Shown here: positions 1 through 8,769 of the stretch, one piece after another
Position numbering within the stretch: the stretch's first letter is position 1
Layout: each line of letters starts with the position of its first letter
Source: Euperipatoides rowelli
Taxonomy: Eukaryota; Onychophora; Udeonychophora; Euonychophora; Peripatopsidae
Direction: 5' to 3' (one strand)
Assembly (NCBI GenBank): GCA_003024985.2
Contig: PXIH01S0000056.1
DNA length: 11,015 nt
Position numbers and translations under genes: made by a program
Notes under the pieces: model-generated
Database searches by the model: none
What the model was told of the DNA's origin: nothing
The model's input: only the letters and a program-made list of their open reading frames with translations

Positions 1-176
1 ATAGGCTAATTTTTTTTACTATGAAGTAAAATTGTAAAAATAAAACAGGTGGGGAGTTTTAATTTCAGGATCTGCTTTATGCTTGCCCGGCGGGCTGTTG
101 TTTGAAANNGTTTATGTTGTCCNTAACAATTTTTATATTGTCCGGGGCCGTCGGGCTGCCGATTTTTCGACCCCTG
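1..176. other. Left flank outside the palindrome
   Basis: This stretch has no counterpart beyond the right arm of the palindrome, so the inverted duplication stops at about 177. It includes a GC-richer patch (about 84-175) with two loosely similar pieces around CGGGCTG, at about 90 and 150. Three N bases (107-108 and 123) make the local assembly uncertain. No open reading frame or recognisable element is visible. Confidence 0.6.
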
Positions 177-372
177 CATAGAGGTCTAGAATAAGTGTAT
201 GAAAGTACAAGCTCGTAACTTATCGGGTGTGGGTACCAGGGACCTCTAAAATCAAAAATTTTAAAAATGTTTTGATTACATTGTGCTTTGATATTTGTGT
301 TATAGAAGTCTAGAATATGTGTGAAAGTACAAGCTTGTAACTTATCAGGTGTAGCTGCTAGAGTGCCTCAAA
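177..372 (-). repeat. Two left-arm units of the ~126-bp tandem repeat
   Basis: CATAGAGGTCTAGAA at 177 and TATAGAAGTCTAGAA at 301 begin two units 124 bp apart. Each is followed by a near copy of AAGTACAAGCTCGTAACTTA. They are the reverse complement of the array at 8770-9265. The left arm stops abruptly at the edge of the first unit, while the right array runs on for about two more units. Confidence 0.85.
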
Positions 373-1789
373 TATTTTCTAATAGCCTACTCCAATCACT
401 TATGCGTGATATTAATTTTTAGTACAGACATATTAAATTTGACTGCATATTTAGACTCAGAATGCCGTTATTAGTTAATATATAATTTTACACATAGATA
501 GGAGTATCATGTAAGTTATGAGATCAAACATAAAAACACATACAGTATATCATGTACGCAACACCGCGAAGAGTGAGCAGTTTTCGTATCTACTCATAGG
601 TATTCTATTACCTATATATTAATTTATAGTACATTATATTTGATTCGAATTGGTATTTAGATTTAGAATCCCCTCATTAGTTAATATATAAATTTACATG
701 AAGATAGGAGTAGTAGGGATCAAGTCATGAGACTCAGCAGATGAGCGGGGACACACGTTCATCGGCACTGAATTTAAAAAAATGTGCAAGTAAGGATAAA
801 GTAAAGTTTGAGATTCAAACGCGATAGACTTACCATCATTGCACTTAGTGGAATTCTATACAGTTATTGATTTTTAATACATTCACACTATATTAGTCTG
901 CATTAGGACTCAAAATAATATAGATTCCAGTTTATATAAAGTAGCCACGATTAATATAACTATAGTTATGGGACCAAAAGGTAGACACTTATAGGCTATA
1001 TAGTACACTCGCTAAAAGATCTTAAGAAAACACGGCGGCTGTAATTGAGATGAATTAACATACGAGTTCGTGTATTTAAAAAAACAAAACATACTCTAAT
1101 GTATATAGAGTAGATGTATATAATTCCTCATTTAAATAAATAAATAAAACGTATGATAAACTAGTCTAGGTGATCATACTTTATAGTCTATATACAGTAC
1201 ATTATACAGCATATTAATGCTATTTTGAATCAATACAATTAACTTAAAACTTTAGCTATTTTCTTATTGGCTGTTATACACACAATCTGTCTTATGAAAA
1301 CAGTTCTAAAGTTAATCACTTGAGTGTATGGGTTCACAATATGCTCACACTTAAACTTTTTCAAATATTTTTTTTTTAATTATTTTCTGATCATCTTTTA
1401 TTTGATAGTGTTATATTTTAAATGTTTTTTAAAAAATCTTTATATAAGGTAAAAAATAATTCAATAATGAAATTATATAATATATTTTAAAACATCAACT
1501 TCATTATATAATGTACAAGTGTTATTTTATTAGAAGTAGGCCTACATACTAATGGTTTTTTTATACATTGGGCTATACTGTATATGTATACCTTACATAG
1601 ATACCATATAATGTTTAATGTTAAAAAATAAGGCTATCCATTTAAAATAAATAAATAAATTATAGTTTTCATATACTTTAATTTAAATAAGTTAACTCAT
1701 AAATTACATATCTACATTAACAAATAAAGTCATAACCTCAATATTAAACACAGTCTAAAATGAAAAAAATACTTATGGATTAAAAAAGG
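373..1789. other. Gene-free AT-rich outer part of left arm
   Basis: I see no coding region here. The stretch is AT-rich with scattered short palindromes such as TAGGCCTA and TACAGTATA-like strings. Its only large-scale structure is pairing with 7010-8760 of the right arm. There is one large length difference: about 300 bp present at 7093-7393 is absent here, near 1700-1730. Confidence 0.6.
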
Positions 1790-1960
1790 CTTACAGTATT
1801 CAAACATAAATATTTTCTTAACTTTAATTTCTACCGGTACTGAGATCACCCAATCACAGCATCAATATTAATCCCACTAGATAAAACATTGCTATACAAA
1901 TAATCAAGGATGAAAATACTTAGAGATTCAAAAATGTCTTACAGCATTCAAACAATAAAC
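1790..1960 (-). repeat. Single left-arm unit of the ~145-bp repeat
   Basis: CTTACAGTATTCAAACA near 1791 recurs as CTTACAGCATTCAAACA near 1938, about 147 bp apart, so the left arm holds one full unit plus the start of the next. The unit contains GATCACCCAATCACAG (1844-1859), whose complement lies at 6150-6165. The right arm has about three units and the start of a fourth. Confidence 0.8.
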
Positions 1961-1974
1961 AAATATTTTTTTAA

Positions 1975-2275
1975 ACTCTAAAAATTATTTACCGTATCCT
2001 TTTTTTAAAAAAAAAAATTCACCTCAATAAAAATGTGGACTTTTATATTTGCACTTAAGATTTTTTTTAATCTCTAAAAAATTATTTACTGTAACCTTTA
2101 TTAAAAATTCACCTCAACCAAAAAAAAATGTAGCCATATATTTTTTACTTATGAATATTTTTTAACTCTAAAAAATTACTTGTCATAACTTATAAATTCT
2201 ACACAACAAAAAATGGTTATAAATTTGTACTTATGTTTTTTAAATATAAAAAGTCTAAAAATAGATTAAATCACC
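1975..2275 (-). repeat. Left-arm ~85-bp AT-rich tandem array
   Basis: Roughly three units with the order CTCTAAAAAATTATTTAC, an A/T run, AATTCACCTCAA, AAAAATGT, then TTGCACTTAAG and a T run; a partial fourth begins near 2255. It pairs in inverted orientation with 5640-6055, which has about four units plus a part. No coding potential is seen. Confidence 0.75.
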
Positions 2276-2490
2276 ATGAAATGGTTTTCTCCCACTTAAC
2301 CAATGAAATAGTTTATAGCTTCCAATCAACCAATCTCATGAAACCCAGAAATAGTTTTAATCACATGACACATAAGTCCTATACAAATCAAAAATTGTTT
2401 TTTATTTTATAAAATATTTACCACTGCTCTTGCTTCATTGAAATGCTTTTTTTAAATTCTTACTGTGATATAGAATCTATTATTGTTGGA

Positions 2491-3489
2491 ATGAATTCTA
2501 CTATAGCAAGCTGCAATAATACAGTAATTGAGCCGTTATTAAGAGAATCCCAATAGAGTTGTTATTTTCCTATTCAATATCTTGATATATAGCAGATGTA
2601 TAAAAAAGGTAAAACATCATTTTGGACTGTGAAGTTAATTTATCAAAAGATTTGGATGATTGGGAAAAACTGAAATCAAATGAACACTATTTCATTTTAT
2701 ATGTACTTGATTTTTTTGCTGCTAGTGATGGAATAGTCAATGAAAATTTTATTTGAGAGGTTTAGTCAAGAAGTGCAAGTAACAGAGACACATTGTTTCT
2801 ATGGCTTTCAAATTGCCATTGAGAATATTCATTCTAGAATGTATTCTTTACTTATTGATACCTACATAAGGGATCAAAAGAAGAGATATCAACTTTTCAA
2901 AGCCATTGAAATGCTACCATGTATCAAAAAGAAAGCTGATTGTGCATTTAATTGCATTATTCACCCTACATCTACATGTGGAGAATGTATTATAGCTTTT
3001 GTTCCTGTAGAAGGTATTTTCTTATCTGGTTCTTTTGCAGCTATATTTTGATTAAAGAAAGGAGGATTAATGCCCGGCTTTAAATTGAGTAATCAACTTA
3101 TTAGTAGAGATGAGGGGCTTCATTGTGACTTTGTCTGCCTATTATTCAATCGTCTTATACATAAACCTTCTAAAGAACACATTATAGAAATAATTTCAGA
3201 TGTGGTTAAAATTGAACAAGAATTCCTTACAGAAGCACTTCCTGTGGCTTAGATTGGTATGAATTGCAATCTAATGAAGAACTACATTGAACTTGTAGCA
3301 AACCGATTACTAGTGGAACTTAAATGTAATAAAATTAAAAAAAAAAGAAAACCCATTTGATTTCATGGAATATATCTCAATTGAAGGTAAAACAAATTTC
3401 TTTGAAAAGAAGGTTGGGGAGTACCAAAAATCTGGAGTTATGTTTAAGAGTGAAGAAATCATATCTTTACTCTAGATGCAGACTTTTAA
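2491..3489 (+). pseudogene. Ribonucleotide reductase R2 subunit pseudogene, copy A
   Basis: This is a decayed copy of the class I ribonucleotide reductase small subunit (RRM2 family). In an active enzyme this subunit holds the di-iron centre and the tyrosyl radical needed to make deoxyribonucleotides. Family motifs appear in order across frames: EPLLRE at 2530, FPIQY, DI-stop-QMYKK, [109 protein letters not shown], and the C-terminal FTLDADF before TAA at 3487-3489. The iron ligands (D in ASDG, E and H in ENIH, E in VEG, E and H in DEGLH) and the tyrosine in MYSLL are all present. No introns interrupt it. Lesions: small deletions at about 2545-2570, TAG at 2590-2592 for the conserved Trp, frameshifts near 2633, 2745, 3345 and 3458, TGA for Trp at 3049-3051, and TAG at 3250-3252. 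The start is taken from an in-frame ATG 13 codons before EPLL and is uncertain. Confidence 0.92.
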
Positions 3490-3690
3490 GAACTGATTGA
3501 AATTGAGTTTTGCTTAAAAAATGTTTATATTGACTTTAATGAAATAATTATAAACTCTTCAATAATAATATATATATATTTAGTTGAAAATTATATAAAT
3601 AATAAATTCTTAAACTAAAAGTATTTCATATTTTTTTTATTTCATTTACATACACTTTAAACAACACCGCATAAACTTATCTTCCATCAT
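3490..3690. other. AT-rich sequence between copy A and the central module
   Basis: This was the 3' flank of the R2 gene and is mirrored at 4186-4383. It contains a short (AT)n run near 3568-3580 and AATAAA-like strings near 3600. I see no clear poly(A) tail or target duplication that would mark a retrocopy end. Confidence 0.55.
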
Positions 3691-3890
3691 CCATCTTGCA
3701 AAAGACCCCTTATGTACCTAAAACATAAAACATAAAAAAATCTAAGTTCTTAACGCAATTTTCTGTGCATCCTATGATGTCACTTCTAGGTCAGCCATCT
3801 TGGTAAAGGTCCCGTATGTACCTAAATCATAAAAAAATTCTAGATTTTTCACGCATTATTCTGCACATCCTATGATTTCACTTCCAGTTA
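3691..3890 (+). repeat. Central module, two tandem copies of ~100 bp
   Basis: Copy one starts at CCATCTTG (3691) and copy two at CCATCTTGG (3795), 104 bp apart. Both run through CC(C/T)(T/G)TATGTACCTAAA, an A-rich stretch, ACGCA, then TTCTGTGCATCCTATGAT or a variant, and TCACTTC. One copy is mirrored at 4086-4190 in the right arm, and a related copy lies outside the palindrome at about 9300-9433. Confidence 0.8.
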
Positions 3891-4085
3891 TCAACCTAAA
3901 TCGGAATTGACATCATAACCAGAATTGACATCATAACCAGAATTGAATTATCATAACCAGAATTGACATCATAACTGGAATTGACATCACACCGGAAGTG
4001 ACATCACACTGGAAGTGATGTCACACTGAAAGTGACATTATCAAATCCACAAAAAAAATTGTGCACCATAATTGAAAGATTTTTC
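3804..4085. other. Spacer (loop) of the palindrome
   Basis: About 280 bp separate the clearly pairing arms. The spacer holds the second copy of the ~100-bp module, a 17-18 bp tandem array, and about 45 bp of A/T-rich sequence without recognisable features. No reading frame is seen. If transcribed, this segment would be the hairpin loop. Confidence 0.7.
3904..4039 (+). repeat. Eight 17-18 bp tandem repeats at palindrome centre
   Basis: Units begin at 3904, 3922, 3940, 3960, 3978, 3995, 4012 and 4029. The first five read GAATTGACATCATAACCA or close variants (the third is 20 bp). The sixth and seventh read GAAGTGACATCACACTG and GAAGTGATGTCACACTG, and the last is partial. The rightmost units match the GGAAGTGACATCA-type strings in the central module and the right flank. 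Confidence 0.92.
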
Positions 4086-4185
4086 TAAGATGGCTGGCCT
4101 GGAAGTGACTTCATAGGATTCGCAGAACAATGAGTTAAGAACTTGAAATTTTTTTTTATGTTTTAGGTGCCCAAGATGGGTGATG
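4086..4185 (-). repeat. Right-arm copy of the central module
   Basis: Reading on the minus strand gives CCATCTTGGGCACCTAAAA, an A-rich stretch, TTCTGCGAATCCTATGAAG, TCACTTCCAGG and CCAGCCATCTTA. This is one unit of the doublet at 3691-3890, so the right arm has one unit where the left side has two. Confidence 0.8.
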
Positions 4186-4383
4186 GAAGATAAGTTTATG
4201 CGGTTTTGTTTTAAGTGTATGTGAAAGAAATAAAAAAATATGAAGTAATACTTTTAGTTTAAGAATTTATTTATATAAATTTCTACTAAATATATATTTC
4301 ATTATTGCAGAGTTTTATGTATAATTATTTCATTAAAGTCAATAAAAATATTTTTAAGCAAAACTCATATTCACTATCAGTTC
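4186..4383. other. Right-arm mirror of the R2 3' flank
   Basis: This AT-rich stretch between the module and copy B is the inverted counterpart of 3490-3690, for example GGAAGATAAGTTTATGCGG against the sequence near 3667-3685. No gene or regulatory signal is recognised. Confidence 0.6.
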
Positions 4384-5380
4384 TTAAAAGTCTGCATCTA
4401 GAGTAAAGATACGATTTTCTTTACTCTTAAACATAACTCCAGCTTTTTGGTACTCCCCAACCTTCTTTTCAAAGAAATTTGTTTTACCTTCAAGTGAGAT
4501 ATATTCCATGAAATCAAATGAGTTTCCTTTTTTAAAAATTTTATTACATTTAAGTTCCACTAGTAATCTGTTGGCTAAAAATTCAATGTAATTCTTCATT
4601 AGATTACAATTCATACCAAGCATAGCCACAGGAAGTGCTTCTGTGAGAAATTGTTGTTCAATTTTAACCGCATCTGAAATGATTTCTATATGTTCTTTAA
4701 ACAGTTTATGCATAAGATGACAAAATAATAGGCGGCAAAGTCACAATGAAGCCCCTCATCTCTACTGATAAGTTCATTACTGAATGTTAAACCTGTCATT
4801 AATCCTCTTTTCTTTAACCAAAATATAGCCACAAAAGAACCAGAAAAGAAAATACCTTCTACAGCAGCAAAATCTATAATACATTCTCCAAATATAGCTG
4901 TGGGTTGAGTAATCCAATTAAGTGCCCAATCAACTTTCATTTTGATACATGGTAGCATTTCAATGGCATTGGACAGTTGATCTCTCTCCTTTGGAACCCT
5001 TATGTAGGTATCAATAAGCAAATAATACATTTCAGAATGAATATTCTCAATGGCAATTTGAAAGCCATAGAAACAATGTGCATCTGTTACTTGAACTTAT
5101 TGACTAAACCTCTCAACTAAATTTTCATTGACTATTCCATCACTAGCAGCAACAAATGCAAGTACATATGAAATAAAATGGTGTTTATTTGATTTCAGTT
5201 TTTCCCAATCATCCAAATCTTTTGTTAAATCAACTTTAACAGTCAAAAATGATGCTCTAACTTTTTATACATCTGTCATATATCATTATATTGAATAGGA
5301 AAAATAACAAATATATTGGGGTTCTCTCTTAAAAATGGCTCAATCTCCGTATTATTGCAGCTTGCTATAGTAGAATTCAT
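4384..5380 (-). pseudogene. Ribonucleotide reductase R2 subunit pseudogene, copy B
   Basis: This is the better preserved R2 copy. From the putative start (CAT at 5378-5380) it reads MNSTIASCNN, then [132 protein letters not shown] and finally FTLDADF with TAA at 4384-4386. The six iron ligands and the radical tyrosine are visible, and the last 109 codons are uninterrupted. Lesions: TGA at 5276-5278 replacing the conserved Trp of DIWQMYKK, a one-base loss near 5255-5260, TAA at 5097-5099 replacing Glu of SQEVQV, and a frameshift near 4725-4735. The predicted length of about 332 codons is shorter than vertebrate RRM2 (389 residues) because the N-terminal extension is missing. No intron is seen. 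Codon use is AT-rich like the surroundings. Confidence 0.93.
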
Positions 5381-5639
5381 TCCAACAATAATGGATTCTA
5401 TATCACAGTAAGAATTTTAAAATAAAAAGTATTTCAATGAAGCAAGAGCAATGGTAAAATAATATTTTATAAAATAAAAAACAATTTGAGATTTATATAG
5501 GATTTATGTGTCACATGATTAAAACTGTTTCTGGGTTTTGTATGATTGGTTGGTTGAAAGCTATTTTATTGGTTAAGTGGAGGAAAACCATTTCCTGGGG
5601 GATTTAATCTAACCATGCAGTGTATTTTAAAAGTTAGGA

Positions 5640-6055
5640 TATGATAAGTAATTTTTAGACTTTTTTATTAAAAAAACATAAGTACAAATTTATAATACTG
5701 CATTTTTGTTGGGTTGAATTTTTAAAAGTTTTGACAAGTAATTTTTTAGATTTTAGAAAAAAAACATAAGTAGAAAATATGTCTACATTTTTTTAGTTGA
5801 AGTGAATTTTTGAAAAAGGTTACAGTAAATAATTTTTTAGAGATTAAAAAAAATCTTAAGTGCAAATATAAAAGTCTACATTTTTCTTGAGGTGAATATT
5901 TTTTTAAAAAAAAAGATTATGGTAAATAATTTTTAGACTAAAAAAAAACTTAGTGTAAATATAAAAGTCTACATTTTAGCTGCGGTTAATTTTTTTTAAA
6001 AAAAAATAAAAGTTACCGTAAATAATTTTTAGAGTTGTAAAAAACATTTATTTAT
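5640..6055 (+). repeat. Right-arm ~85-bp AT-rich tandem array
   Basis: About four full units plus a part. Each contains GTAAATAATTTTTTAGA, an A run, CTTAAGTGCAAATATAAAAG, TCTACATTTTT, GAGGTGAATTTTT and an A run. Anchor TAATTTTTAGA or TAATTTTTTAGA recurs near 5649, 5741, 5830, 5927 and 6022. The array has roughly one more unit than its left-arm partner at 1975-2275. Confidence 0.78.
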
Positions 6056-6056
6056 G

Positions 6057-6501
6057 TTTGAATGCTGTAAGTCTTTTTTGTATCTCTAAGTATTTTCATC
6101 CTTGATTATTTGTATGGTAATGTTTTGCGAAGTGGGATTAATATTGATGATGTGATTAGGTGATCTAAGTAATGGTAGAAATTAAAGTTAAGAAAATATT
6201 AATATTTGAATACTGTAAGTCTTTTTTGAATCTCTAAGTATTTTTCATTTTAGAGTATGTTATTGGTAATGTTTGTCAAGTGAGATTAATATTGCTGCTG
6301 TGATTGGTGATATAAATGCCGTAGAAATTAAAGTTAAGAAAATATTTGTTTGACTACTATCTTTTTTGAGTCCATAAGTATTTTTCATTTTAGAGTAGGT
6401 GTATGGTAATGTTTGTCAGGTGAAATTAATATTGCTGCTGTGAGTGTTGATCTAAATACCGTAGAAATTAAAAGTTAAGAAAATATTTGTTTGAATACTG
6501 T
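6057..6501 (+). repeat. Right-arm ~145-bp tandem array, three units
   Basis: Units start at TTTGAATGCTGTAAG (about 6057), TTTGAATACTGTAAG (6205) and TTTGACTACTAT (6349). A fourth begins at 6490 (TTTGAATACTGTA) and is interrupted by the insertion at 6502. Each unit runs through CTTTTTT, TAAGTATTTTTCAT, GGTAATGTTT, GATTAATATTG, TGTGATT, TAGAAATTAAAGTTAAGAA and AATATT. The left arm has only one unit, so this array expanded on the right or contracted on the left after duplication. Confidence 0.88.
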
Positions 6502-7008
6502 AGGGTAAACTGCCCTATTGTTGGCCATGTCCAAATGTTGGCCACTTTTTTTTAATATTTACATAAAATAGATTTAATTTCTGAGGGTAAAATTCTTCTA
6601 GAATGCTGGCAAGACATGATGTAACAATTTAAATAAATTTTTACTATTTTACACCAATGGCAGCATTTTCATTTTTATGTTGAAATTAACCTGAAAAACA
6701 GACTGAAAAAGCATGTTAAGTTTCTACAAATTTCTTAATTCATCATTTAAACAACTTCTTTAAAACTTTATTTTATAATTATTTGAGGTCCTAGATTNAC
6801 AACTGGCCAACATTTGGTCAATTTGAAGGGTCAAAGATTTACCCTTATAAATAATGTTGTATTTGATTAATTATAATAAAATTTTAAGAATTTAATAGCC
6901 AAATAAATGTACTTTTATTTTCTACTGCATTCTAACCAAAAATCAATATATGGTTTTCAGAATTCTAATAAATTTAAAGTTGTGGCCAACATTTGGTCAC
7001 TTTACCCT
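6502..7008. mobile_element. Nested MITE-like insertion (non-autonomous, 507 bp)
   Basis: The left end reads AGGGTAAACTG, then after a 17-bp addition CCAAATGTTGGCCAC. The right end is its complement, GTGGCCAACATTTGG followed by TCACTTTACCCT. A further inverted copy of the terminal motif lies inside at about 6801-6846 (TGGCCAACATTTGGTCAA through TTTACCC). The element is absent from the left arm, where the sequence passes directly from the ATACTGTA part to the CTTTTTT part of the repeat unit. No transposase is encoded. The flanks (ACTGTA on the left, TGTCTT on the right) would fit a TA target duplication eroded on the right, but this is not certain. One N lies at 6797. Confidence 0.8.
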
Positions 7009-7092
7009 GTCTTTTTTTAATCTATAAGAATTATTTCATTTTAGACTGTGTTTAATATTGAGGTTGTGACTGTATTTATTAATGTTGATTAT

Positions 7093-7393
7093 TTATTTAT
7101 GTTTTTAAAAAATAAAATTTTAACTATAAAGAGTTGTAATACACCTTAACTATGATGTTATGGCAGGAAGAAGGCTAGTGACTTAAAATATTTTTCTTAC
7201 CTCTCTTAAAAATTGTATTAGCTTCAATGTTGTTGAAATTTTTTTTTCACGCATAAGAAATGTACAGTATATTTCAAGGTTTATAAGATTGTATTCTATA
7301 AGAAAGTGTATGTTAAACCTCCATAGTATGTAGGCTACTATATAATTTGAACTTAAATGACGGGGTGATGGGGTAGATGATACACTATAGGAT
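7093..7393. other. ~300 bp present only in the right arm
   Basis: The left arm passes from the partner of TTAATGTTGAT (right arm 7079-7089) almost directly to the partner of TTTATGAGTTAGCTTATTT (about 7395). The right arm has about 300 bp between these points. I see no terminal repeats, duplication or coding region, so it may be an insertion here or a deletion from the left arm. Borders are accurate to perhaps 15 bp. Confidence 0.65.
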
Positions 7394-8769
7394 TTATGAG
7401 TTAGCTTATTTAAATTAAAGTACAATACCGGTATATGAAAACTATAATTTTTTTTTAAATAGATAACCCTATTTTTTTTAACATTAAACATTATACAGTA
7501 TATGTGTACGGTATACATATACAGTATAGCCTACTGTATAAAAATACCATTAGTATGTAGGCCTACTTCTACTTAAAGAACGCTTGTACATTATATAATG
7601 TAGGTATTTTAAAATATATTATATAATTTCATTATTAAATTATTTTATATCTTCTATAAAGATTTTTTTCAAAACATTTAAAATATAATACTAACAAATG
7701 AAAGATGATCAGAAAATAATTTNAAAAAAAAATTTGAAAAAGTTTTAAGTGTGATCGTACTGTGAACCCATACACTCATGTAGTTAACTTTAGAACTGTT
7801 TTCACAAGACAGCTTGTAGTCTAACAGCCAATAAGAAAATAGCTTTTTAAATTAATTGTATTGATTCAAAATAACATTAATGTACAGTATAATGTACTTT
7901 ATATAGACTATAAAGTATGATCACCTAGACTAGTATATCGTACATTTTATTTATTTACTTAAATGAGGAATTACATAGCCTACATATTCCCTATATATAC
8001 ATTCGAGTATGTTTTTTTTTTAAATGCACAAACTCATATGTTAATTAATCTCTATAACAGCCACCGTGTTTTCTTAAAATCGTTTAGCGAGTGTGCTGTA
8101 GGCTAAGGCCTATAAGTTTCTACCTTTTGGACCCATAACTTTATTTATATTAATCGTGGCTACTTTATGTAATCTATATTATTCTGAGTCCTATTGAAGA
8201 ATCAAATATAGTGAGAACGTATTAAAAATCAATAACTGAGTAGAATTCCACTAAGCGATAACGATGGTAAGCCTGCTATCACGCTTGAATCTCAAACTTT
8301 ACTTTATCCTTTATCCTCACACATTTTTTTAAATCCAGCGCCGATGAACGTGTGTCCCCGTTCATCTGCTGAGTCTGATAACTTGATCCTATTACTCCTA
8401 TCTTCATGTAAATTTATATATTAACTAATAAGGGGAATCTGAATCTATTATCAATTCAAATTAAATATAAATATACTATAAAATAATATATACAGTAGGT
8501 AATAGAATACCTACGAGTAGATGTGAAAACTGCTCACTCTTCATGGTGTTGCGTACATGATATATTGTATGTGTTTTTCTGTTTGATCTCATTACTTACC
8601 ACCTGATACTCCTATCTATGTATAAATTTATATATTAACTAATAGTAATAACAGCATTCTGAGTCCAAATATTCAGTCAAATTTAATATGACTGTACTAA
8701 AATTGGGTATGCATGAATACGTGATCGGAGTAGGCTATTAGAAAATATTTGAGGCACTCTAGCAGCTAC
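7394..8769. other. Gene-free AT-rich outer part of right arm
   Basis: This is the mirror of about 373-1700 in the left arm. It is AT-rich with short palindromes such as TAGGCCTA (7558-7565) and ATACCGGTAT (7426-7435). No gene, RNA or regulatory element is recognised. One N lies at 7733. Confidence 0.6.

Larger units (their letters stand above)
177..3803 (+). repeat. Left arm of giant imperfect inverted repeat
   Basis: Read in reverse complement, this arm matches 4086-8945. Corresponding points are 177/8945 (CATAGAGGTCTAGAA against its complement), 1386/7713 (TCTGATCATC), 1762/7037 (CAGTCTAAAATG), 1844/6165, 2760/5109 and 3667/4203. The paired positions sum to about 7870 near the centre and to 9122 at the ends, so the right arm carries net extra sequence. 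From outside in, the arm holds two units of the ~126-bp array, gene-free AT-rich DNA, one ~145-bp unit, about three ~85-bp units, R2 pseudogene copy A and half of the central module. The divergence and many independent indels show that the arms have evolved separately for some time. Confidence 0.93.

Noticed and set aside
3904-4039. CRISPR-like array
   Set aside because: The 17-18 bp units are directly adjacent with no unique spacers, and the context is eukaryotic.
2491-5380. R2 copies as functional genes
   Set aside because: Both carry several stops and frameshifts spread across the catalytic core. Intron removal would not repair them, since the lesions fall within conserved coding motifs.
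7183-7518. Minus-strand open frame of 111 codons
   Set aside because: It spans the right-arm-specific 300 bp and ordinary arm sequence, is low in complexity, has no recognisable motif and no intact counterpart in the left arm.
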